A DNA stretch of 64,000 bases from Tricholomella constricta. Its lineage: Eukaryota; Basidiomycota; Agaricomycetes; Agaricales; Lyophyllaceae. The stretch spans positions 248,001-312,000 of the forward strand of contig JAACJP010000011.1 in NCBI GenBank assembly GCA_013368375.1. The letters run 5' to 3'. Below are positions 46,138 through 58,524 of this stretch, one piece after another. The position numbers were made by a program, and so were the translations under genes. The notes below the pieces were generated by a model. That model ran no database searches. It was given only the letters and a program-made list of their open reading frames with translations, and was not told the origin of the DNA. The stretch's first letter is position 1, and each line of letters opens with the position of its first letter.

Positions 46138-47474
46138 GACGGCTGTATGGGAGCTAGGTGGTTTGAGGATTGATTTTCCTGCGATAAAGGCGACGAGCGA
46201 CGATAGAGGCTCAAGATGGGGTTGAGATTGCGCGTGTTCGAAGTGTTCGGGCGTCAAATTGGTCTACGAAGAGTACCAGTGGCTTATGCGTCGAATAAAG
46301 GCGTTTGGACGAGGAAAGGCTGAGGTGGGTGGAGATGTTTTCTGGAGCAGGTGGAGGTTGGGACTAAGGTTGCGATGTTCTGCAGAAAAAGTGAGGCCAA
46401 GGGTTCAACTCGTTGTTCACACGCTCAGTTCCAGCCTGACTCTCACCTTCTCTTTCCTGTATAACGCCAATACAACACATTCCTTATCCTTGAAAGTCCC
46501 CTTTGTGCATTTCATTGACTGTACTTGGCGTTGAAGTCAGTGAAGGTAACACTTAGTGCCCGAATCGGTAGCGCACGACGAATAAAAGACATTATAACGC
46601 CGTACGTTCAAACAAGGCTCGTTGTCCAGATCCGAGTTGATAGGCTATCAACCAGGTAGCAGCAGCCATTCGCTACATGCTCCCAGCCCTCAGTATCTGT
46701 CCCAGGAATGAGTGGGCTGCCTACGACTGAATTGTTCGACCCGACCCTGGGTTTTTATGAATCGCCGAGAACCACAATACAAAGAGTCGCCAGAAAGCAC
46801 AGCGACGAAGAAGTAGTAAGACCATTATCCTGTTATGAGGCCCTGAAACAATTTTTTTTATCCAGGTGGTCTACGATTTCGTCCTCTGACTCCACCTAGG
46901 GACCTTTGAATTTTAATTTACAATGAAAGGCGCCGAGCTCACACCCTGTCACCTTAATGTCTGCCACGGTGCCACCTGGAAATGATGCAGACTCTGGACA
47001 TAAATCCGGACATAATCCTGAAAGCATGTGGTCCACCCTCGTAACTACGCCCCATCCTCCGATCTGCAATGGCGACAAGGCACATCAAGCGTCCAAGTTG
47101 AAGTCGCGTCAAAGAAAATGTTGCGCCTGCACGGGCAATCTGTCCTCAGGACTGACAGGTGCACTGTACCGCTGGCTACTCGCACCTGATAAAAGACACA
47201 TTGCTATGTATTCCACGACCACGCTCACGGAACCCTGCAGTACGCCACTGCTCGGACAATCGACAAACATGACCCAGAAGGGTTCACGAAGCGCCCTTGA
47301 CCCGACCATGACCATGACCACGAGCCCGGTCACGACTACGACCACCACCACCGCCAACCGCGAGCACCAACCGTGAGCACTACACTGGACGCCATCGCGA
47401 CGTGCAGAGGGGAAGGAAATAGGGGGAGGGGGCGGCTACACACGTAAGAAGGGATTTATTTATCCGCGTGTACC
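46138..47474. other. intergenic, no supported gene
   Basis: Includes the DHH1 promoter. At 46548-46573 the bases make a fair tRNA D arm but no full cloverleaf. Frames at 46957-47376 (plus) and 47109-47357 (minus) mirror a GACCATGACCATGACCACGAGCC-like repeat and are low complexity. Confidence 0.4.
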
Positions 47475-48077
47475 TCAGTCGCTCACCCCTACCTCGCAAT
47501 CCTCCCTTCCCTCACACTCGCTCTGATATTTCCTAGCTGCCTCTTCCTCCAACTCCTTCTCCCTCTCCGTGTTCCATTCATGAAATTCAGCCCACCACTC
47601 ATCCCTCATCTGCGCTCCCATAAATGTAGCGATCGCGAGAACTTTATCCCTCAAATCATCATACAAGATCCCCGAAAAAGTAGGCTCCAGTCCAAAGCAA
47701 TCCATCAAGATATCAGCGCGTCCTTCTAGAAGTATGAAAGGAGCGTCACTGTGAATCCCCTGGAAATGGGGTGACCAGAGAAAGACATACCGGAAAGATT
47801 GCACAAGTCATCGTAGTCCACAGGATATAACCCGTCCGGAACTACAGGTCTACCTGGAACTGGGGGCATAGGCAAATAACATTGACGGGGACATCCAGGG
47901 TCCAACACACTCTCATACCCTGATGTTGTATGGTTGGTGTGTTGGATTCCTGAGCTGTGCGGAGTTGCTAAGTAGCATGTCAGAGGCCAGTGACTAACTA
48001 ACTTACACGCTACGCTCGTATGCCATACGTTCAGCACGTTCCTTCCGGTCCACTTGAGCAGCACTGGGTTTGTTCAT
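47475..48077 (-). CDS. hypothetical protein, 161 residues
   Basis: Exons 48077-48007, 47954-47791 and 47725-47475 join in phase. The N-terminus is charged (MNKPSAAQVDRKERAERMAYERS), the middle has Cys/Pro-rich text (LDPGCPRQCYLPMPPVPG, then DGLYPVDYDDLCNL), and the C-terminal half is acidic and helical (DILMDCFGLEPTFSGI, then DEWWAEFHEWNTEREKELEE, a likely coiled coil). No signal peptide or known domain. The ordered composition and three clean junctions support a real gene. Confidence 0.6.
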
Positions 48078-50256
48078 GATGCGGGCTAGCTAAGAGTGAG
48101 CTCCTCTCTCAAGTCTTGGATCCGATTCCGTCTCAGACTTGGATGATGATGGATGGATGGATGGATGTATTACCCGCAGCGGTCCCGAAAAAGAACAAGC
48201 GGGGCCCGTACTACATACACGGCATCTAATGTATGCTACGGACACAGGAAAACCATTGCCGGTGCGATATACGGAATCTCACGGATTAGTTTCCCCATGT
48301 GCCATTCAAAGAAACGGAGACTAGATGACATCACGGTCAAGTTACGGTCGACCTCATTCCTTTCCTTCATCAATCCAAGTGGTTCTTGTATTCCGCTCTT
48401 TTATTCAAATTGCCCTCTTTATTCAAACCACCTCCGCTCAATGATCTCCGACTTACTCGAGTCTCGTTGTGTAAGAACGCCACGCGTCTGCCCACGGCCA
48501 TACGACATAAACAAAGTCCAATGAACGCTAGCTGATCTTCAGGCAGGCGATATCTGAAACTGTAGTCAATTTCGGCTCTGTAGCGAGAAGACACTAGAGG
48601 CCAGGCCCACCAAACAAGTGAGTTAGTGCCGCTCTATGTACGTAAGTTGAAGCCTTGGATCCATCTTTGATTCTATCCAACCTTCACAGATATAAATTCT
48701 AAACTTGTGGCCAAGATGATGAGTATGAGTTTATTGTTGTTCAGAGATAAGGGATCGTATTCGTTAGCGTCTCGTCAACATCTGCTTCTTCTTGATACAT
48801 TCGTCGTATCAGCCTTTATGATGTAAGCGGATGATTATATCCTTTTTGCTCGTGTTCTGACACGCTGAGCTGTTTAGCAGATACTGTAGCGGATTCGACC
48901 TCGATTCACTCCGCGAGAAGGTCGATCTTGATCAAGCTACTCACGATAAGTCGCATATACGTACTGGGCTGTTGCTGCTTGAATTTTGATTATCGAGAGC
49001 TGCACTGCAGTTGGGCCCAGGTTCGGCGTTGTTGTCCATCCGTGAGGGTGTATTCCATTCGAAGGTCCGTGCCTGAACTGAGACCAGGTCGACCAAAACG
49101 CAACTCCATCTAAGTACTAATCCGGGAGTCCGTATTCTGCGATTGATAGGCGGATCTGGTTGTTCCAGGTCTCGCCATCATTCAGCGCCCACTGATCGTT
49201 CGACGAAACGTCAAGGACGGGGACAGTGCAGAGCGCGTCGGTCGAGCGCTATATTCACTCAACCGTTTGAACCTAGCTCGACGACGCGGGCAATTGAATC
49301 AGGCATAAAAAGGTGCATAAATCGACAAACTCAGCCGCTGGTCGATCGCCATGTTCCAAGGTGCGCGGCCTTGCAGGGAGTGCGGAGATTACGCCGTTTC
49401 ACATCCCAGCGGCATCCGGGGAATGAATAAACTTCAAACTTGTGAGATGCTGTATTCAAAATATGTGTAACTCTTCTTTATGATGTGGAATGAAACACGC
49501 GCCCGTTTCGCCTGGACTCTGAACCCGATGCTGACATCTGTGACAGACAAGGTGAGAGGTCTGTGGAAAAGGTGGTTGGTCCGACAAGCCCTATTTAGGT
49601 GACACCGACGTCGTGTTTGAATTTTCGGGGCGCAGTCAATGATCCTTCAGCGCCGATATATTTTTGACGACCGATCCAACGGATCGATCTCCCCATCAGC
49701 TTTTTCGGATCTGTCTAAGCATGGGTTCCGGTCATCTTCGGGTGGGAATAAGATGTTGGTTCAAACGTGAATGGTGTTGATTCGAGGCCATTCGCCTGCA
49801 GTTGGTAGTAGTCAAAAAGTTGGTTGGAATCCAGAGAATTCAGGACCTGACGGCCAAACCAGGGCAGGAAGCTTGTGGCGTTGTGCCTGTTTAGAAGCCG
49901 AAGCTGCCATGTGGCGATCGAGATTGATCTGAGCGATTTGCAGCATGGGAAATGAATGCCAAGTTCAAACCGTCAGTATTACTTACCTTGGCCTGCCAGC
50001 TCGTCGACGTTTGACGGTACAAGTGCAACAACTCTTGCGCCCAAGGCAGCTTCCTCAAGTCGTTCCAGGTCCTTCTGTCATTACACAGCTTTTCCCAGTC
50101 ATCCCCAGTCGTTCATCGTCACTCTGATCTGGCTTTGATCAAAGCAGTGTTTTAGAACTGGGACCTCATTCTTGATTTCTCCTTACCACATTCTTTCTCC
50201 TTCACGCTCATTTCTACCGTTCTAGCCTTTCTGAGGGTTTCTTTCCATTATCCGCC
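48078..50256. other. gene-poor spacer, 2.2 kb
   Basis: A GAT/GGAT microsatellite lies at about 48141-48168, just upstream of the 161-residue gene. No frame above 125 codons and none with a domain. The last 300 bp are pyrimidine-rich (TTTCTCCTT type), as expected for the promoter and leader of the gene at 50257. Confidence 0.45.
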
Positions 50257-51537
50257 ATGTTTACCCCTCCTCCATCACCTCGACCCCGGCCTATGACGAG
50301 GGACGACACCCCACGAACTCCTGTCCTTGAGGCCGGCACCACCAAAATATTTCCTCCTGTCGAAGCGAAGCGTCGTATCGGCCGCAGGACAAGATGGACA
50401 ATCATACTGGTGCCGTTAGTCCTTGTCCTCATCACAGCTTCCACCCGGTACCTTTTGCATCCGATGGCCTTCGACATCTTCGCGGGAGCTCCAGGGACTC
50501 TCTCATGGGAGAAATTGGCCTCACAAGGCCTTAATTGGACACCACACCAGCGACATCGCGAGCTAGATCCGCGGCAGCTAGCGACGTTCATCTCTTCGTC
50601 GACGAGTGATAATTTCTCCCCGACAGCGACCGCCAACGCGCCAGCCCCTACCATCCCCTCAAGCCCACCCATCCTCCCAACGCCCTTTCCACAGCCGTAT
50701 GACGCCAGCTTTTCACAGAATTTCTCAAGCCTCTCGTGTTTCCAGTTCTTCTCGAATATGACTAGTACGCCGGCCTTTCGGGCCTGCCGCCCATTATCAT
50801 TGCTCTTGGACAACTCTGCAGTCTTCATCGACGTGCGTCATGATCCATCATTGTTGTTGCTATCATCACTTATCAGTCATGTCCATATTGACAGGCGCAG
50901 GCGAATCTCACACTCCTTAATTCGATAGTGTGGGGTACGTGCAACACGAACACCGAGGAAGATCAGTGTATCTCCAATATGGGCTGGTTCGCAACTAATC
51001 TCGAGACTGCGTGCGCAAGAGACCTGGAGGATCAGAATACAATGGCGGTCAAAGCTCTGATTGGTGAGTAACTTTTTTCTGAGAAAAGAGTACGGCCATT
51101 TACCAACTTTATGATGGCCTCCAGACCTGCGAGCATATTCCCTGATGCGCAATACTGGATGCCTGACTGACCCTACGACGAACACCTATTGCTATCTGAA
51201 CGCCGTGCGCAATCCCAATCCGTCAGACCTGTACTTTTATGGGCTACCCCTTGGAACACGCATTGCTAGGATGACGAACGCGACGTGCTCCGCTTGCACC
51301 AGGAGCGTCATGGGAATATACTCAGCGGCACTGAATGACCCTGCACAGGCCGCGGGCTTGACTGGGCTGAAGAAGACATATAACGAGGCGGCCGACCTGG
51401 CCGTCGAGCAATGCGGATCGGGATATGCAGTGACGCAAGTGCAGAACGGAGCGTCATCGAGGCTGGGATGGAGTCGCTCGTGGTGGACTGGAGGTGCTGT
51501 GGTGCTGCTTTGCACGCTGCTACAGGCATTATCATGA
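50257..51537 (+). CDS. DUF7729-like secreted or surface protein
   Basis: Three exons encode a protein with a basic N-terminus, one hydrophobic helix (TIILVPLVLVLITAS, about residues 49-63) acting as signal anchor, a Ser/Pro/Thr-rich linker, then a cysteine-rich domain. Conserved-looking text includes LSCFQFFSNMTSTPAFRACR, WGTCNTNTEEDQC, NMGWFA, NTYCYLNAV and ATCSACTRSVMGIY. The chain ends in a hydrophobic tail (GGAVVLLCTLLQAL) that could be a GPI signal. The pattern fits the fungal DUF7729 proteins, of unknown role, probably at the cell surface or wall. Introns start at 50834 and about 51062 and keep phase (FID to AQANL, ALI to DLRAY). Confidence 0.75.
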
Positions 51538-51906
51538 TGTGTGCTTTGGTTTGCTTTTGATTTAAACTTCATCTATCCCTATCCCACTTCTTTTTTGTCA
51601 TCGCATGTAACTTATCTCTCTCCGCCCTTTCTCCCTGCCCTACCACCCCTTTGCCCCCTTCTTCATCGCCTTTTCCTGCCCGCTTGTTATTTTTCTTTTT
51701 TTTTGGGTTTGAGGTAGTTTCATTGAAACTCGGCAGCTTTCACCTTACACGGAAAACCAGGGACTCCATTTATCCACAGCCTACCTTTACCCGACACCCC
51801 CCTCACCCCCTGACACGAATCTACGCGCTCGGATCGGATTATTAAATTCTATGTACGCTACACCAGCATCCAGCATCTATCTATTCACCTTCCACCCCCC
51901 GCCCGC

Positions 51907-51948
<42 letters not shown>

Positions 51949-53018
51949 ACGAGTCACGTCTTCCCTTCCGCTTGCTTCTTGGTTTCCACCTATTTATCGC
52001 ATCCCAACCTGCTGCACCACACCACCTTGCTTTAGCTTATTGGCTTCATTCACCCCCTTTGGTTTATGGCTGGATCTAGACTCTGTCTCGGCAGCGGACT
52101 TGCTCACCCTTCCCCCCCTCCCTCCGCCATGTCGCTTTGCCCACTCCGTTTTATGGCGGACTTGTATTTAACCTCGCATCATCTATTAATTTTGGGGGAC
52201 GATCATATGCATATTTCCATCATCATCATCATCATCATCGAGAACAGCCTAGGAAAGTCTGAATCCAGCAATGTGGCGGCTTGTAACAATGTAAGGATGT
52301 TGTTGCATCTCTGAGTCTATGTATGGACACCGCGAGCTCAAGCTCACACATGCAGAAACGTCTCGCCTGGACATTGATCGATACATACGTTTGTCAAATA
52401 ACTCTTCGACTTCTTTCTATATCCATCGGCCCTATCTATCTTGATGATCACCTTCGAATGACACTTGCGCTTGCGCTTGCGTTTGCACCCCTCTGCGGCC
52501 TGCCCGGCGGCGGTCTTAAGATGAGTTTTATCCCACCGCTCTTCATTCGAGCGACCGACCAGACGACATGATGGGAAAGCGTGGATTCCGATGATGATAT
52601 AATATACAACGAGGACGACGTGCCGGTTTCGACCCCCGAATGATAGCAAGTTACATACAGAGCGTAGATGATAGAGATAGCCATACATACGAAAACATAT
52701 ATCTATTGAGGCGGGGTATAATATGGGATGTGTGCGATGTTGAGTGGTGCTTCGAATGCCGTGATAGGCACGGGGAAGACTGGGACTGGATAATTTAGAG
52801 TGACTCGGGGGGTATGGCAGGCGAGGAACGGCAGACGGTGTAAGAGGGGAGTGTTATGCTTAGTGAGTGAGTGCTGGTGACGAGCTTCAAGGTATGCATA
52901 TCGGTGGACTGAAGGAAAGGGTGACGTGACAGAAGGCGAAAATTCGATGGGGTTGCTGGGGATGGGGAGGGAAAAAGTGTCAGCTGGACGTTTTCTGGCC
53001 AGCGCCACCGCGAAGCTC
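51538..53018. other. 3' flanks and low-complexity spacer
   Basis: Contains the poly-C tract listed separately and a CAT trinucleotide run at about 52219-52239. Frames at 52344-53197 are simple in composition and mirror each other on both strands, so none is called. Confidence 0.45.
51908..51948. repeat. poly-C tract, 41 bases
   Basis: Uninterrupted C run, poly-G on the minus strand and so capable of G-quadruplex folding. It lies about 370 bp past the stop of the DUF7729-like gene. Exact length is probably unreliable in any assembly. Confidence 0.9.
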
Positions 53019-54697
53019 TTATGAATGTGGCATATGGAAGTCCGAGTCGGAATCAATGTCCACACCGCTACTCGCACGACAGGAGGGTTCGGAGTCATCG
53101 CCTTCCCTGTCGAGTTGATAAGAGAAACATGAATCAGAATAGTTGCCCTTTTGACCATCCCGGATAACCAAATGCTTACATGACTTCGTCGTAACATTCA
53201 TTGCCGTATTCCTCGAGCCCCAAGTATATCTTTTCGTTCATCAACCAAAGTACGTTTCTCGTCACTTCGACCTTGCAGCCAGGAGGTATCATCCAGGGTC
53301 CCGGGCGTGCTCTACCCCTCGAGAGCGACATACTCCAGCAGTTATTTGGATTCCTGCGATTCAAAATCTGCAAGTAGATGTGACATGCCCAGCATGGCGG
53401 CTGGTTCATGCCTATTGATTGCCCCACTGCGTGGATCTTATGCCTCTCGAAGTAACGGATCAACTGCAGTTCGGAGTGAAGGACCGGTGTAACCGGATTG
53501 CCCTTCGTCCACAGACGGGTCACTTCGTCTCGTTGTGCCATCTTGTCGAGATGGCGGTCCTCCAAATCGAGGGCAAAGTTTATCATGCCAAGGGCTTGCC
53601 GGACTTTAACGCTTGGGGATGTCGTCCAGTATACTGCTCGCGGGACCTGTCTGTGGCTCCTGACGATCCAATGGGCGACAATGCCGCCTGTGCCGTTCAG
53701 GAATTGGTCGATGCCCTTCTTTCCGAGTACCTTGGTGATGTACGTCATACCAGCGTCTGCAAATCTGGCAACGCCAAGGGAGTAGCGTGCAATGTCGAGG
53801 ACGCGCTGGTACATCTCGAACATGCATATGACTGAAAAAACTGGGTCAGATTCTGCTGCACAATGCACCCGGAAAAAAAAACGGACGTTCTTCATAGTCT
53901 AATTTGTGGCGAAGAAAACCATTGCTTGACACGAGATCCTTGAAGAATGTTGAATGCATCATGAGCCGACTCAACCGCATCACGAGTGTCGTGAACGTTG
54001 ATCTCTCTGTGGCGTTCAACTTCTCGAGTGGCTTGCATTGATCATAGAATATGAAGCTCTTCATCGTTTCAATCATCACCGTCGTGGAATATTGGCCCCC
54101 GTGGACTGGGCCATGGCACTCCTGGGCTAGTTTAATAAAACCGTCCGATCTCTCACCTTTCGGATGACCTTTGCGCCATATCGGCAATACGCTGAGAAAG
54201 GTGGCCCAATTCTCCTCTGGCGTGTCTCCTTTCACAGTGCCTATCCGTGATAATTTCCGGTATATTTCAGGCAGGGTCTTTTCTGACATCATGTCGGTAA
54301 ATCGTTTGAGCACGAGGGGTTTATGGAGGCGGTCCTCCTTCAGGGATAGCCGCAGAGTCCGCATCAAGATGGCGAGGCGTTCGCGCTCCTCTTTGGTCGG
54401 CAGCTGCCCGTTGGCCTTTGCTAGATGGAGGGTAATGTGGCCCTTCTCAGCTGAGAGCGCGATCGCGATGTCCCGGTGCGATATTGAGGAGTCGGTTTCG
54501 AGGAGAAGAGAGATCCAGTTAAGGCTGCTAACCAGGTCATCGTCGACCTGAAAACTGCTGTCATAAACGCTCGGCCGGGCCGTTCCCAACTTTTCGATTA
54601 TGCGGAGACCGGCTAGGACTTCGAGCTGCAAGCCATCGCCGATGCGCAGTGTTGCAGGACCGCGACGGCTGCGCTTCAAGCTTATAGGAGGGGGCAT
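53019..54697 (-). CDS. OTT_1508-like deaminase-fold protein
   Basis: Exons 54697-53887, 53831-53180 and 53106-53019 give 516 residues. The C-terminal part has the zinc-deaminase signature: H389-S-E391 in LHSELQLIRYF and P416-C417-W-A-C420 in QPPCWACHIYLQ, spaced as in PF14441-type domains of fungi. The usual HAE is HSE here. The N-terminal half is helical and polar with a conserved-looking MHSTFFKDLVSSN before the first junction. Deaminases of this fold attack amino groups on bases or nucleotides. The fungal OTT_1508 group has no known substrate. The last exon adds an acidic tail (GVDIDSDSDFH). No neighbouring gene hints at its pathway. Confidence 0.8.
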
Positions 54698-57600
54698 GAA
54701 TGGTGCCTTGGATGTGAGAGAAGAACGACATTAACATGCTGTGTCTTGTTAAATAAGGACTAAGGTCGATTCAAATTCCGTCCGAGCGGAGTCAGGGTCG
54801 ACAGGACCGGTGTTTCTCTTCGTTCCACCCATATTCTCCCGCGGCGCGCTTCTCAAACTTATTTTTTTCACCTCGAATGTTCACAATTTAAAGAGGTCTT
54901 GTGCCGTCTGTGCTACCAATGTTCACATTAACTCTTGGGACCATCGATAATTGAGTGCCAACTCAGCGTCTCCCCGATCAAATCAACAGCCATCTGGTCT
55001 CGCAGATCTGTTCACACGACGCTGGACAAACTTAAGGTTTCTAGACTCGCAGCGCTAACTAAGAGCTCTGAATCCGAGGAGCCGGCCCAGGTGCTTTTGC
55101 TGTGGTCCTTCACAGCACTCGACATTCGAGTAGAACTGCCACACATCTCGTATTTTCTTGAAATAGCTAGATCCAGACGCCCAGCCTAGTAAAACTGGCA
55201 TTTGAGGAGATGATCTAGCTGCACAATCCTCGCCTCCTTGTATAGTACCTAGGAAGAGGTTGTATCTCAGGAGGCGAAAGAACTCATTGCCACATTCTTC
55301 GCCCTCAACCCCATCTTGCTTTTCCGGAACGCGAGGCTCAGAAAAAATCCGCGCTCTATTTGCCCTAAACCGGGCGAGGCGGTTAAATCTTTTCACCATC
55401 TATATTCGCCATGAGGCCACACTCATCGGACGCCGCTTCGACTTCGACTCTTTAAGGCATTTGACCGTCGCTGGGTCTTAAATCTCGCTAACATCTTGAA
55501 AGAGCGGTGAGGGCGGTACCTTACTTAATTACCTGATGACCTTTTCTGAGCCTCCTCAGGTACATCACTGGGAGCACTCTTACCGGCGGCTCAACAAGTC
55601 TTTCAGCCTTCCGTTCTTGCTCAGGCTACGTAGCAACGAAACAGTGTGGCGGATTAGTTTTTCCCTGCTTTCAGCCAAAAGTACTACAAGGCAAAACGCA
55701 ATACCCTGGATCCACATGGATTACACCTTCACATTGTATCACTCGACCTCTGGATCGTTCAACCCTTTCGCAAAAAAGTTGTGCTCTTCGGCTCCTTACG
55801 CGTCTTTTTCATCTGTTGCCTAGACCTCGTCGGCGACCGGAAACTAGGAGTTCATTGATTTGATCTTTATTAAAAATGCACGCCGAGCACCATCCCACAT
55901 GTTCCAAGCCGTCTCCAATCCAGGTATCTGGCGAGATGGAATTAGTAAGGCCGCCCTTTCTTTTTCTTCGCTTGCGCTGATCCTTAAGCTTTAAACGTGG
56001 TTGTAGAACAAAACGTCTGTCTTACCATTTCGAGTACCGGACCACTACACCCGACGGGAGGGTTTTCTTGCTCCCGGCCAAGGCTCAATGACTAAATCAA
56101 ATCACATTATCTCGCCGTAATAGCTGGACCCACAGACGTGACGAGGCTCTCTAAATACTGGGTTCACCCAACTGTTACAAATCGTGAGCCACCCGCGTCT
56201 TCTCCTTCAATTCTAACAATATCTCTGCAGAAATTCTGGAACCGTTATTATTTTATTAATTCCGATGCCGGCCAACGCTGGCCGTCTCTTGGAACACAAG
56301 GGACCAATCATAAGCTCGATGAGTCCAGAGATCTTTCGTGGTGTGGTGTTCCTGCAAATTAGCCTCCTTCAGGGCAGCTTTACGACATTTGTGTGCCATG
56401 GTGGTTAAGAGCCAAATCTGTCAAATATGCAAAGATCTAGCTATTGATGAATGTGCGACAGAGCTTATTTATTCTCTCTGTACGTGAGTCTGATGAACTT
56501 GTGCCAATGTTTAGGAGATACTCACCTTCGATCGGGATCTCATCTCGTCTCGTTCGACATCTCGCAGCCGTTTACTGCTATCATTGCGCTTGGTGTGAGA
56601 AGGAAAAGGTTTAAAGGATGTCGTGGTGCAGAATGGTGCCGAGAATATGTCCAATCAGACTGGAAACAGTCTATCGAGGAGATAGGCTGTCGAAGCTCTG
56701 TCCAGACAATACTCGGAACTATTCCTGATGGTCGCCCAGCGTTATCTTCATTCTGCATATGGGTTATCCAAGTGCACAGAACGGACGCCACCGTGCTACG
56801 TGTGATGATGCTGAAGACCGGCTGGTTCTCGATACCCAGTGCTGGATGAAAGCTCGAACATGGATTTGTCTGGCTTCACGAGGATGCCAAGTGCATAGTC
56901 GACCATTAGACACGTCAAGTGAGGATGAGCAAGGAGAAAGAGGGAGGTAGTTTTGCGACACACACGCTTTCATCGAGTTGGCGAGTAGATTTTAGCCACC
57001 CCAGTACCATTCTACTTGATTTTGGAATGTCCATTTCTCGTACACATGATAGATGCCTGTTGCTCGCTCATGGAAGGAATCAACTCAGGGCTGTGTACTT
57101 CCCTGGCGACCGTAGTGGGATCAATTAAATTTATCACGGCGGCCTACAGTAGGACTGAGTTCGCCTGTCGAATCGGGTACGTCATTCTCATAGGAATGAT
57201 TCGCAATGTTGTGCGCCAGTCGCCAGCCACCTCTTCCGTTTTCCGGTGACATGGGACACAAGGACTGCGCCCCTCCATCGGAGTTATCAGCGCCTTAAAC
57301 AGGCGGCAGGGTTGGATAATTGGCGTGCGCATGCTGGGTTATATATATAGATGTCAGGCGCATGATAATCGGATGGTTGGAATATGTACTAACATTACGA
57401 AGCAGATCTAGGTTTTGAATGGTGACGCATTCCCGAGAAAAAAACTCTACAGGCATTTTTATGGTGGTGGTCAAGGAAGGCATCGCAGAAGATCAAATTT
57501 TCTCCGCGCACGAAGATGGAGGAATTATAAAGAGAAAGGAAGAGAGGGAAAGGCTACAACGAAGGAGAAGGGAACCACGAGAGATTGTAAAAGTACCATT

Positions 57601-58524
57601 CCTGTACCGTCGTCGGAGGCCGGTGCCCAATGGCCGACCCAACGATAATGGCTGCACCGGGGACGAGGTAGAACCGAGTTTTGCAAAAGAGAGACATCCA
57701 TCCATCGACGACAGTTCGAAATATGGCTCTGGCCCCAGACTGATACACAGTATTGCGAGGGGGGCTGTAACGGATTAGAATCAATGAGGATTATAATTTC
57801 TGCGCCATATAGTGGTTACCATGAGAAGGCGCTAACTTGGCCTTGAAATTGACTCTGCGAGCAAGGCAAAGACTCCAGCAGTTTCTCCATCCATTGTGGT
57901 CGGATCTATCCTCTGCGTCCTCTCACGCGCTGGGCCCGACAGGAATGTCACAAAGCTAATGCAATCCAGCGGCCTGGTCTGTTAAACGTAGTCAGCAATG
58001 CTAGATTCGTGATACACCAGTGGGTTGAACCCCCTAAGGTCTCGAGGCGTTTGCTCAAGAAGACAATTAAGGGATGAGCGCTGAGCGCTGAGCCGGGAGC
58101 TGATGTCGATCAGGGGTATGCGGACTTTGTAAGAGTTTGGTTCCACCACTGCTCTGTAATATGGACGTCACCAGAGGTTTGGCCTCTCCACTGCGCAGTC
58201 ACGGTGATGCGATTGTACACTTTCTGGTTCATTCTCGCATGATGCTATTCTTAACATCCTACTATCTAAAATCGCAAACGGCGACCGACGAAGCTCGAAT
58301 TCGAATCTGTTCTCTTGGCGACCACCCTAACTGTATGTGCCTGCCTGGACAATTACCTACACGACTGATAGTCTGGAAAGACGTCTAGCAATAAACCAGC
58401 CTTTGCAACTGTGATCGGCTCCTTATAGATTGCAAAAAGTGCCACTGTCAGCCTCCTTTCACTTCACCCCAGTGCCAGCCACTTCAGACCAACAAGGCCC
58501 TTGCACGCCCACCAATACCACAGA
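54698..58524. other. gene-poor spacer, 3.8 kb
   Basis: The longest empty stretch of the right half. Frames at 56451-56849 and 57419-57778 (plus) have no domain and are contradicted by similar frames on the other strand. A candidate fragment at 55055-55399 is listed apart. No repeats or transposon ends were recognised, though a decayed element cannot be excluded. Confidence 0.35.
55055..55399 (-). CDS. short hypothetical frame, doubtful
   Basis: The minus strand reads MVKRFNRLARFRANRARIF, then GEECGNEFFRLLRYNLFLG. A 63-nt GT..AG segment beginning right after LFLG can be removed in phase to continue WASGSSYFKKIRDVWQFY. The result is about 93 residues. There is no family match and no promoter signal, so it may be a relic. 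Confidence 0.25.
   Translation of the reverse strand: MVKRFNRLARFRANRARIFSEPRVPEKQDGVEGEECGNEFFRLLRYNLFLGTIQGGEDCAARSSPQMPVLLGWASGSSYFKKIRDVWQFYSNVECCEGPQQKHLGRLLGFRALS

Noticed and set aside
46548..46625. tRNA-like sequence with a good D arm (GTGC..GCGC) and a GTTCAAAC word
   Set aside because: The anticodon stem, T stem and acceptor stem do not pair, so no cloverleaf forms.
47109..47376. Low-complexity frames on both strands with Val or Thr/Met repeats
   Set aside because: They mirror each other and come from a simple GACCATGACC-like repeat.
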